Shown: in pieces, positions 8,319-16,120 of the stretch
Numbering within the stretch: the stretch's first letter is position 1
How the letters are laid out: every line of letters begins with the position of its first letter
Assembly: GCA_028819475.1 (NCBI GenBank)
Contig: JAPPLJ010000034.1
Location: forward strand, 1-49,529
Origin: Rhodospirillaceae bacterium
GTDB lineage: Bacteria > Pseudomonadota > Alphaproteobacteria > Bin65
Length of the DNA stretch: 49,529 bases
Direction of reading: 5' to 3'
The notes under the pieces: generated by a model
Told to the model about the DNA's origin: nothing
What the model saw: the letters and a program-made list of their open reading frames with translations, nothing else
The model's database searches: none
Translations under genes and position numbers: made by a program

Positions 8319-10138
8319 TATCCGGCCCCATGGCCGTATAGACGTTCGACCGCCCGTTCCAGCGTTGCCTGGTTCGCCCGCTCATTCACCAGCCGCTCGA
8401 TCTCCGCCATGTTTTTCGGCAGCGGAAGAGGCAAGGCTTCCAGCTCATAGGCCGAAACGGCGACGCTTCCGTTGATGCACCGAAAAACCTGATCTACGAC
8501 ATCGCTGTTCAACAGAACGGCCAGCGCCGCCGGCGCCACTTTTGGCGTGCCATTGAGCGGTCTGATCATGTTCAGGTGATTCTCGATCACAACCGCGCCG
8601 TGCTCCGCGATGAATGCCGCTGGCAGTTCCGCCGCGATCAGCCGCCGGCATTGCTCTTTGGCCGTCGTTCTTTGCAGCAGTACGCACGGAAACTCCGTCA
8701 CCACCCACCGTTCCTTGGCTTTCGGCTCGAAATACGGCTTGTGGTTTCGTTTCTCCGCCCGGAACGAAAACACCCCTTCCGGTCTCACGGCCTCTGCCCA
8801 GATCAGCGGATAGCGTCCCTTGCCCGGCCGGTCCCGCAAACTCGCCTTGTGCCGGTTCCATACCAGCGGCCCCGTGCTGACCGTGTAGCCGTAATCGGCC
8901 AGCCGATATGGCAGTTCGTCGACCTGACGCACCAGCGCGCTTTGTGCTTCCGTTCTCGGCATCAGCCAGGGCCGGCTCGGGTCTTCGGGCAGATTGAACG
9001 AGCCTGCGGTCGTCCTCACGACCGAGCCGTCCCCTCCCGAGGACAGGAAATGGACTTTCCCGGTGCGCGAAGTGCCGCCCCGCTTGTATGTCGCCAACAG
9101 CGTTTCCTGGAGAACATCCGCGAAAATACCCTTGCGCTTTGCCACGAAATCAATGCTGACCGGCGGTGCTTCCCGACCCAGCAAACCGCGCAATGCCTTG
9201 AAATACTCTCCAGCCAGGAAGCTCGTCGGCGTCACATAGGCAATGACTCCGCCCGGCTGCGCAAATCGAAGCGCGAGATCGGTAAACACGCCGTACAGAT
9301 TCGCATGGCCGAACAGGCTGCGCTGGAATTTCTTGCGCGCGCCCGTGGAGAGCCTGACCCGTCCATAGGGCGGATTGCCGACGACGAGATCAAACCTCTC
9401 GCCGTCGACCGTTTGTTCGAGGCTGTCGCAGACCCGTACTACCGAGTTCAGACGCATTCCCGCCAAATGGCACAGGTCGGCAAGCGTCACGTCGAGGAAT
9501 ACCTGAGACATCCACGCGGCAAACGGATCCAGTTCGTAACCGTGCAAACGACGCTGAATGTCCTGCACAGCGATCTTCGCCTCGCAGTCACGCAAACTGC
9601 TCGCCATACGCCGGGCCACTGGAGACAGGAAAGCGCCTCCTCCGCACGCCGGGTCGAGTATCCGCGCCGTTCGCCAATCGACCCCTTCCATCGTCGCCAT
9701 ATCCAGCAGGCATTCGCAGAGCGCTGGCGGCGTGTAGTAAGCGCCCTGTCGAGCCCGAATGCCACCCGGCATCGTCGCGGTGTACAGCACCCCGATCGCG
9801 TAGCCGGCATCCATCACATCCAGCTTCGCCGCAGCGCACCCGATGTTCTCGGCTAATTCTCTGGCTTCCTTCGGCATCGAATAGTGCTCGATATCGAAGG
9901 GCGGCTTGCGCAGCGTCCAATGACGATCCGACTCTATCTGCAACTGTTGCCAATAGGCATTGATCGCACCGAAGACGACACTCCGCGCAAAGATCATCTG
10001 ATGCTGCTGCTCGACCGATGACGCCAAGAAGCGGGCGCGCGAAGATTCCTCCTCAATCCTCGCAAGCGCGGACATTGACGGCATTGCATCTCGGCTATCG
10101 CAATTTGTTGGCATTCCGGTCGCCACGCCGCGTTTCAA
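8318..10138 (-). CDS. N6-adenine DNA methyltransferase of the BsuBI/PstI-type system
   Basis: 606 residues. The AdoMet-binding motif I is LDPACGGGAFL (161-171) and the N6-adenine catalytic motif IV is NPPY (255-258) within LVVGNPPYGRVRL. The order, motif I before NPPY with a long C-terminal target-recognition region, is that of gamma-class adenine methylases and Eco57I-like modification domains. The upstream QGAYYTPPALCECLLD is also typical. It should methylate the site cut by the downstream nuclease. The start shown is a TTG; ATGs at codons 9, 19 and 22 are possible instead. The gene ends where the reductase 3' end begins, so its promoter must lie inside or just after that reading frame. Confidence 0.9.
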   Translation of the reverse strand: MKRGVATGMPTNCDSRDAMPSMSALARIEEESSRARFLASSVEQQHQMIFARSVVFGAINAYWQQLQIESDRHWTLRKPPFDIEHYSMPKEARELAENIGCAAAKLDVMDAGYAIGVLYTATMPGGIRARQGAYYTPPALCECLLDMATMEGVDWRTARILDPACGGGAFLSPVARRMASSLRDCEAKIAVQDIQRRLHGYELDPFAAWMSQVFLDVTLADLCHLAGMRLNSVVRVCDSLEQTVDGERFDLVVGNPPYGRVRLSTGARKKFQRSLFGHANLYGVFTDLALRFAQPGGVIAYVTPTSFLAGEYFKALRGLLGREAPPVSIDFVAKRKGIFADVLQETLLATYKRGGTSRTGKVHFLSSGGDGSVVRTTAGSFNLPEDPSRPWLMPRTEAQSALVRQVDELPYRLADYGYTVSTGPLVWNRHKASLRDRPGKGRYPLIWAEAVRPEGVFSFRAEKRNHKPYFEPKAKERWVVTEFPCVLLQRTTAKEQCRRLIAAELPAAFIAEHGAVVIENHLNMIRPLNGTPKVAPAALAVLLNSDVVDQVFRCINGSVAVSAYELEALPLPLPKNMAEIERLVNERANQATLERAVERLYGHGAG

Positions 10139-10172
10139 GAGAGATCCGGATGTCGGTTCGATTCCGCCGCCC

Positions 10173-13100
10173 TCACCCGCACTTGCTGTAGGTGCAGCCG
10201 GTGCAGATGTCGCAGCCTTCCTGGCGGATCAGGGCGCGCTGGCCGCATTTCGGGCAGCCGCGCATGGCCGGGCCGGCGCTGCCTGACCCCGGCCCGCCGC
10301 CCGTTACGGCGATCGCCTGCCCCCGGGCGCCCCCGCCCGCACCCGCGCCGGCGGCCACCGCCGCCTCCGTGCCGCCGACGACCTTCAATTCCCGCCGGCC
10401 TTCCCGGGCCTCTTTCGGATCGGGCAGGAAGCCGATGTCGATCATGTGCTGCTCGATGACGTCGCCGATGGCGGCGAGCAGGCTGGGGACATAGCGCGGG
10501 CCGACCCACTGGCCGCCGCGCGGATCGAACACCGCCTTCAGCTCCTCGACCACGAAGGAGACGTCGCCGCCGCGGCGGAACACGGCGCTGATCATGCGCG
10601 TCAGGCCGACCGTCCAGGCGTAATGCTCGGTATTCTTCGAGTTGATGAAGATCTCGAAGGGCCGGCGGCGACCGTCCTGCACGATGTCGTTGAGCGTGAT
10701 GTAGATGGCGTGGTCGCTCTCCGGCCAGCGGATCTTGTAGGTCCGGCCGGGCAGCGCCTCGGGCCGGTCGAGCGGCTTGGTCATGTAGACGACCCCGCCG
10801 GCGTCGAGATCGTCCTTCGGCCTGGCCGCCGCGGTCTTCTCCGGCGGGGCGAGCGGCAGTTCCTGCTGCCCGGACGTGTCCGCTTCCCGCCTGCCGGCGT
10901 TCAGCACCGCGCCGGTGACGTCGTTGGGCCGGTAGGTCGTGCAGCCCTTGCAGCCCATGTCGAACGCCATCCGGTAGACGTCCTTGAAGGCGTCGAAGCT
11001 TATGTCCTCCGGGCAGTTGATCGTCTTGGAGATCGAGCTGTCGACGTGCTTCTGGACCACCGCCTGCATCACGACATGGTCGCGCGGGCTCAGGTCCCCG
11101 GCATCGACGAACCAGTCGGGCAGCGGCGCGTCGGCGCCCTTCAGCCGGCGGTAGAGCCGCCAGGCATGGTCCGCCACCTCTTCCTCGCGCCGCGTTCCGT
11201 CCGGCATCAGGACGTTGCGGGTGTAGGACCAGGTGAAGACCGGCTCGACGCCGGAGGACACGTTATCGGCCAGCAGCGAGATCGTGCCGGTCGGCGCGAT
11301 CGAGGTCAGCAGGGCGTTGCGCAGCCCCTTTTCGCGGATCGCGTCGCGCACCGCGTCGTCCGCGTCTGCCATGGCCGGCGTCGCGAGATATTTCTCCGCG
11401 TCGAACAGGGGGAAGGCGCCCTTCTCGACGGCCAGATCGGCCGAGGCCAGATACGCCGCCTTCTGCACCGCCGCGAGCCATTGCCCGGCCAGCCGCACGG
11501 CCTCCGCACTGCCGTAGCGCGCCCGGCACATGATGAGCGCGTCGGCGAGCCCCGTCACGCCCAGCCCGATGCGCCGCTTGGCCAGCGCCTCCGCCCGCTG
11601 TTCCGGCAGCGGGAAATTCGAGATGTCGGTGACATTGTCCATCATGCGCACGGCGACGGCGGTGAGCGCGCGCAGGTCTTCGAGGTCCAGCGCGGCGTCC
11701 GGCTCGAACGGCTTCCGGACCAGCCGGGCCAGGTTGATCGAGCCGAGCAGGCAGGCGCCGTAGGGCGGCAACGGCTGCTCGCCGCAATTGTGGACATAGA
11801 GGCCGTTGGCGTCGAAGGCGTTGACGCCCGGCACCCGGACGTCGAAGACCTCTTCCTCGCCATCCGGCTCGACCGTATCGACCACCGCCAGGAAGCGCTC
11901 CCGGTTGGGCCGGCGCCTGTAATTCGCGAGCGCAAATTCGAGCTTTGCCCGCTTCTCCGTGTCGGCGAACCCGATCAGTTCCGCATAGCGGCCGACATTC
12001 TCGTTGGCAATGACGAGTTCATGCTGCGCGCCGGTGCGGTACGCCCGATGGCCGCCCTTGCCGTCGGGCAGGGACCGCATCTGCGCCGGGCGGCGGTCGG
12101 CATAGATCGTGGCGATGATGCCGAGCCGGGCCAGCATGCGCTGGACGGTTCGCAGCCGTTCCAGGTCGCTCTGCGCCAGGCGGAGGCTGACGCCCTTTTC
12201 CTGTGTGCCCTGCACGCTGCCGTCGGCATCGAAGAAGCCGCGCAGGAAGCCGATCGTGAAGCCGGAGGATGCGGTCTCGATCTTCGGCGTCAGGTCCTTG
12301 CGCCCCGGCGCCATGCCCAGATCGAGCGCCAGCGCCTTGACGGCGGCGAGCGACAGGCGGTGCTCGCTGCGGCCCCGGACCGGACTCCAGCCGGTGAAGT
12401 CGGCGCGATGCGGCAGCGTCTTCGCCGCGGCCAGCGCCGCCGCCATCACGCCGTCTGCGCCGTCCGGCGCGCAGCCCACGTTACCGCCCCCGTTGCCGGC
12501 CGCGCGGCGCTTCCAGACGCTCAAGACGGCCTTGTCGGCCTTCAGCGTGCCGTCGCCGACCAGCAGGCCGATCAGATAGCCTTGCTCCTGCGAATACGGG
12601 CCGGGCCAAGATGGCGCGGCGCGATGGTCGTGCAGGACGATCATGTCGCCCGCCGCCAGTTCGCCGGCCGGCTTCCACGCCCTGCCGATCCGGTTCCGGG
12701 TGCGGGAGCCGGCGGTCAACACCCGATGATCGGCGGTCAGGCGCAGGCAATGACCCTCCCGCGTCCGCACCGCGAGCACCGGCTTGCGGCCCGTCGGGAA
12801 GAAGCCGGACGGACCGGTCTCGACATCCCGCCCGTCGACCCGCGCCCTGAATCGGCAGCCGGCCAGATCGCGCACCTGCCGCGGCCCGTCGCCGGTGTGT
12901 ACCCAGGTATCGGCAGTGACGCAGGGGTTGGTGGCATGGATGGTTTCCGCATAGTTCAACGGGTTCTGCCGGTTGATGCGGTCGATGAAGATGACGCCCG
13001 GTTCGGCGAACGCATAGGTGGAGCGCATGATGGCATCCCACAGCGCCCGCGCCTGCACGGTGCGGTAGACCGTGCCGCCGAAGACGAGATCCCACGGATC

Positions 13101-13721
13101 GTCGCGCCGGACGGCGTCCATGAGGGCGTCGGTCACCAGCACCGAGAGGTTGAACATGCGCAGGCGGCCGGGCTCGCGCTTGGCCTCGATGAAGGCCTCG
13201 ATATCCGGATGGTCGCAGCGCATGGTCGCCATCATGGCGCCGCGGCGGTGTCCCGCGCTCATGATGGTCCGGCACATGGAATCCCAGACATCCATGAAGG
13301 AGAGCGGCCCGGACGCGTCGGCGCCGACACCGCGGACCGGCGCGCCGCGCGGCCTGAGCGTCGAGAAATCGTAGCCGATGCCGCCGCCCTGCTGCATGGT
13401 GAGCGCGGCTTCCTGGAGCTGGCGGAAGATGCCGCTCATGTCGTCCGGGATTTCGCCCATGACGAAGCAGTTGAACAGGGTGACGTTGCGGTCCGCCCCG
13501 GCGCCGGCGAGGATGCGGCCGGCCGGCAGGAAGCGGAAATCGCGCATGGCATCGAAGAACCGGTCTTCCCAGGCCGCCGGCTCGCCCTCGACCGCCGCCA
13601 GCGCCTTCGCCACCCGCCGCCAGGTGTCGTCGATCGTCCGGTCGACCGGCGCGCCGTCCGGCCCCTTGAGCCGGTATTTCATGTCCCAGATCCGGTGGGA
13701 GATGGCGGCGATGTTGGTCAT
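10173..13721 (-). CDS. nrdJ: Adenosylcobalamin-dependent (class II) ribonucleotide reductase with intein
   Basis: 1182 residues as translated, 803 after removal of the intein at residues 267-645. It reduces ribonucleotides to deoxyribonucleotides using a B12-derived thiyl radical. Visible features: redox cysteine C85 in TLFNCFVMG; QQGGGIGYDFS; FNLSVLVTD; then the active site ATNP-(intein)-CGEQPLPPYGAC, where C646 is the radical cysteine, N265 and E648 complete the triad, and C657 pairs with C85. LTSIAPTGTISLLADN follows. The tail carries a cysteine cluster, GCPKCGQRALIRQEGCDIC, then YSKCG, typical of class II enzymes and probably used for re-reduction. No NrdR box or cobalamin riboswitch was recognised upstream, though the region is AT-richer than average. 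Confidence 0.95.
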   Translation of the reverse strand: MTNIAAISHRIWDMKYRLKGPDGAPVDRTIDDTWRRVAKALAAVEGEPAAWEDRFFDAMRDFRFLPAGRILAGAGADRNVTLFNCFVMGEIPDDMSGIFRQLQEAALTMQQGGGIGYDFSTLRPRGAPVRGVGADASGPLSFMDVWDSMCRTIMSAGHRRGAMMATMRCDHPDIEAFIEAKREPGRLRMFNLSVLVTDALMDAVRRDDPWDLVFGGTVYRTVQARALWDAIMRSTYAFAEPGVIFIDRINRQNPLNYAETIHATNPCVTADTWVHTGDGPRQVRDLAGCRFRARVDGRDVETGPSGFFPTGRKPVLAVRTREGHCLRLTADHRVLTAGSRTRNRIGRAWKPAGELAAGDMIVLHDHRAAPSWPGPYSQEQGYLIGLLVGDGTLKADKAVLSVWKRRAAGNGGGNVGCAPDGADGVMAAALAAAKTLPHRADFTGWSPVRGRSEHRLSLAAVKALALDLGMAPGRKDLTPKIETASSGFTIGFLRGFFDADGSVQGTQEKGVSLRLAQSDLERLRTVQRMLARLGIIATIYADRRPAQMRSLPDGKGGHRAYRTGAQHELVIANENVGRYAELIGFADTEKRAKLEFALANYRRRPNRERFLAVVDTVEPDGEEEVFDVRVPGVNAFDANGLYVHNCGEQPLPPYGACLLGSINLARLVRKPFEPDAALDLEDLRALTAVAVRMMDNVTDISNFPLPEQRAEALAKRRIGLGVTGLADALIMCRARYGSAEAVRLAGQWLAAVQKAAYLASADLAVEKGAFPLFDAEKYLATPAMADADDAVRDAIREKGLRNALLTSIAPTGTISLLADNVSSGVEPVFTWSYTRNVLMPDGTRREEEVADHAWRLYRRLKGADAPLPDWFVDAGDLSPRDHVVMQAVVQKHVDSSISKTINCPEDISFDAFKDVYRMAFDMGCKGCTTYRPNDVTGAVLNAGRREADTSGQQELPLAPPEKTAAARPKDDLDAGGVVYMTKPLDRPEALPGRTYKIRWPESDHAIYITLNDIVQDGRRRPFEIFINSKNTEHYAWTVGLTRMISAVFRRGGDVSFVVEELKAVFDPRGGQWVGPRYVPSLLAAIGDVIEQHMIDIGFLPDPKEAREGRRELKVVGGTEAAVAAGAGAGGGARGQAIAVTGGGPGSGSAGPAMRGCPKCGQRALIRQEGCDICTGCTYSKCG
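11787..12923 (-). other. Intein with LAGLIDADG homing endonuclease domain, inside nrdJ
   Basis: 379 codons in frame. The first residue is Cys (CVTADTWVHTGDGPRQV, splicing block A). Block B is LRLTADHRVLT with the TxxH motif. Two dodecapeptide endonuclease motifs follow, YLIGLLVGDGTLK and GFLRGFFDADGSVQG, each with its acidic residue. Block F and G are VFDVRVPGVNAFDANG and LYVHN, with penultimate His and terminal Asn, followed by Cys as the +1 extein nucleophile. All residues needed for splicing and for DNA cleavage are therefore present. Boundaries were set by base-level reading: TGC at 12921-12923 and AAT at 11787-11789. Insertion is directly before the radical cysteine of the host enzyme. 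Confidence 0.93.
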
Positions 13722-13947
13722 ACGGTTGGCGTCTCCGGCCGCGCAGCCGCAAGGCTACAGCCTCCTAAACTAGCATCGCGCGGTGAGTTCGACAATAGTT
13801 TGTTCCGCATTTGTTTACACACATTAGATCACAGCAAACGACCGGTCAACCGGCTGCAATTCCTGAATTTTCCGGGTTATCCCCGGCATTGAACGGGGCC
13901 GGATTCCGACCTGTACCCATGCCTGGATTTTCTTGCGCAAATTGTCT

Positions 13948-14982
13948 TCAGATTCGGCTCCCGCCGCTATCCGAATAGCGCACCAGCATCTTGCCGACAT
14001 GGTTGCCGGAGAGCACGTCGTGCAGGGCGGCCGGCGTCCGCTCCATGCCGTCGACGACCTGGTTGTGCATCGCCAGGCGGCCGGCCCGCAGCAGCGCGCC
14101 CAGGCGCTCGATGACGAGCGGATACAGCGCCTTGTAGGCGTAGCGGTTGAATGAATGGATCGTCGCCTCCCGCGACCAGACATGGCGCAGGTTCGCCATG
14201 TCCCGCTCCGGCTCGGCGCTGTTGTTCGCCGCGACGCGGCCGACCAGCAGGATATCGGCCCCCAGGGCGAGGCGTTCGGACACGGCGTCGGCCACCGGGC
14301 CGCCGACCGTATCGAAATAGAGGTTCACGCCGTCCGGGCAGGCCGCGGCGAGGTCGTCGCGGAAGCTGCCGGAGCGGTAATCGACCGCCGCATCCGCGCC
14401 CAGCCGGTCGCGCACGAAGGCGGCCTTTTCCGGCCCGCCGGCGATCCCGACGACCCGCGCCCCGGCCAGCCGGCCGAGCTGCACCGCATAGCTGCCGACC
14501 GCGCCCGCCGCCGAGGTGACGACCAGGGTTTCGCCCGGCATCGGCCGCACCTTCTGCGAAAAAGCGAGATACGGGGTCTGGCCCGGCGAGGACAGGGCGG
14601 TCAGCCATTCCTCCGCCGTGTAGACGTCGGAGGCGAGCGAGACGTCCTCCGGCCGGACGGCGGCATAGTCCTGCCAGCCCTGGCGGCCGACCACCGCCGC
14701 ACCGGCCGGCAGCGCTTCGCACCGGCTCTCGACGACCCGGCCGAAGGTATCGCAGGAGATCGTCTCGCCAATATCGAACGGCCGGATGAAGTTCCTGAAA
14801 TCCTTGGTGCGCATGCCCTGCCAGGCCGACAGCGCCGCCATTTCGATGCGCACCAGCGCCTGGCCGTCCCCGATCTCCGGAACTGGGCCACGCTGGAGTT
14901 CGAAATTCTCCGGGCCGGCAAGATGGACCGGGCGGGAGCGCAACACGAAACGGCGGTTTTCGGCGGACGGGATGGTTCGCAC
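13948..14982 (-). CDS. MDR-family NAD(P)-dependent oxidoreductase
   Basis: 344 residues if started at the GTG at 14982. A medium-chain reductase without the zinc ligands, closest by eye to the prostaglandin/leukotriene reductase and curcumin-reductase group. Visible: the N-terminal GroES-like domain with LAGPENFELQRGPVPEIGDGQALVR, the Rossmann motif VTSAAGAVGSYAVQLGRLAGARVVGIAGG, LGADAAVDY, and GVNLYFDTVGGPVADAVSERL. Typical substrates are alpha,beta-unsaturated ketones. The frame stays open upstream to 15132, which would add about 50 unconserved residues, so the start is uncertain; a purine-rich AGGA abuts the GTG and is too close to be ideal. It diverges from the hydrolase gene. Confidence 0.85.
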   Translation of the reverse strand: MRTIPSAENRRFVLRSRPVHLAGPENFELQRGPVPEIGDGQALVRIEMAALSAWQGMRTKDFRNFIRPFDIGETISCDTFGRVVESRCEALPAGAAVVGRQGWQDYAAVRPEDVSLASDVYTAEEWLTALSSPGQTPYLAFSQKVRPMPGETLVVTSAAGAVGSYAVQLGRLAGARVVGIAGGPEKAAFVRDRLGADAAVDYRSGSFRDDLAAACPDGVNLYFDTVGGPVADAVSERLALGADILLVGRVAANNSAEPERDMANLRHVWSREATIHSFNRYAYKALYPLVIERLGALLRAGRLAMHNQVVDGMERTPAALHDVLSGNHVGKMLVRYSDSGGSRI

Positions 14983-15159
14983 TCCTATCGGTATCGGGAT
15001 CGCCGGCACCGTATAGAAGGGGCGGCGGCGTGTGAAGCGGACCCGGCCAGAGACCTTTGCGCCCCGGCCGGTTCGTGCTAGCGCTGCGCCCGAAACAGGC
15101 GCTGCCGGGCGGTTACGGCCCCGCGCGATCATCGCAGGAGCGGGCGGCAGGGGGAGACC

Positions 15160-16053
15160 ATGGACTATCGCGACTTACCGCGCGAAGAACTGATACGCCA
15201 GTACAGCCCGCGCATCGCGGTGCCCGAGCATCCGGTCTGGAAGGCCCAGTGGACGCTCGCCAGCGCGCTGGCGCGCAGCACATACGAAGGCCGGCTGCGC
15301 ATCCCCTACGGGCCGACGGAGGGCCAGACGCTGGACCTGTTTCCGGCGAAGGAGCCGGGGTCGCCGATCAACATTTTCGTTCATGGCGGCTTCTGGCGCT
15401 TTCTCGACAGCTTCGACCACACCCTGGTCGCCCCGGCGGTGCTCGACGCCGGCGGCGCGTCGATCCTGCTCAACTACGATCTCTGCCCGAAGGTTCCGCT
15501 CACCGAAGTCGTGCGCCAGGTCCGCGCCGCGCTGAAATGGGTCTGGGACCATGCCGAAGAGGCCAACGGCGACCGGGAGAAGATTTACATTTCCGGCCAT
15601 TCGGCGGGCGGCCACCTCGCCTCGATGATGTGCACCGGCGATTTCAACCGCGACTTCGGCCTGCCGGACGATGCGGTCAAGGGCGCGACCATCGTGAGCG
15701 CGATGCTGGACCTGGAGCCGGTGATGCTGGTGCCGGGGTCAGAGGAACTGCTCGTGCCGGACGACGAGGTGCGCGCGCTCAGCCCGCGTTACAATCCGCC
15801 GGCGCCGCACATTCCGCTGGTCGTCGCCGTCGGCGGCATGGAGACCACCGAGTGGATCCGCCAGACCGACGACATGATGGTCGTGCTGCGCGAACAGGGC
15901 AGCCCGGTTGTCTATCTCAAGCCGGAATTCGACCAGCACTATTCGATCCTGCTGTCGCTCGGCAATCCGCTGTCGGAACTGTGCGCCGCCATGCAGGGGC
16001 AGATGGGCCTGCCGGCGATGGACCCGTATGTGTTCGGCGACGTCGTCTGGTGA
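15160..16053 (+). CDS. Alpha/beta hydrolase, arylformamidase/esterase-like
   Basis: 297 residues. The oxyanion motif HGGFW (residues 75-79) and the nucleophile elbow GHSAGGH (146-152, Ser148) place it with the kynurenine formamidase and hormone-sensitive-lipase-like hydrolases. His260 in FDQHYSIL is the likely catalytic histidine. The preceding LNYDLCPKVPL is also typical of formamidase-like members. No signal peptide, so it is cytoplasmic. It starts a plus-strand run with the thiamine diphosphate enzyme (67 bases downstream) and a TRAP transporter, which suggests it opens an imported amide or ester before further breakdown. The substrate is not known. Confidence 0.83.
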   Translation: MDYRDLPREELIRQYSPRIAVPEHPVWKAQWTLASALARSTYEGRLRIPYGPTEGQTLDLFPAKEPGSPINIFVHGGFWRFLDSFDHTLVAPAVLDAGGASILLNYDLCPKVPLTEVVRQVRAALKWVWDHAEEANGDREKIYISGHSAGGHLASMMCTGDFNRDFGLPDDAVKGATIVSAMLDLEPVMLVPGSEELLVPDDEVRALSPRYNPPAPHIPLVVAVGGMETTEWIRQTDDMMVVLREQGSPVVYLKPEFDQHYSILLSLGNPLSELCAAMQGQMGLPAMDPYVFGDVVW

Positions 16054-16120
16054 GCGCCGCGCCCGAGCAGCGGCAATTGTGCAGCGAAAGAATAATTCAG
16101 CGCCCTTGGAGAAAGCGGAA

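Noticed and set aside
10141..10172. A complete tRNA gene
   Set aside because: Only a T-arm-like segment; no acceptor pairing, D arm or CCA.
10446..13892. Plus-strand open frame of about 1150 codons opposite nrdJ
   Set aside because: A high-GC antisense shadow; the minus strand carries all conserved motifs of nrdJ and the intein.
13722..13947. Cobalamin riboswitch or NrdR box upstream of nrdJ
   Set aside because: The region is AT-richer and has ACAA/TTGT pieces, but no B12-box or clear 16-base NrdR palindrome was found.
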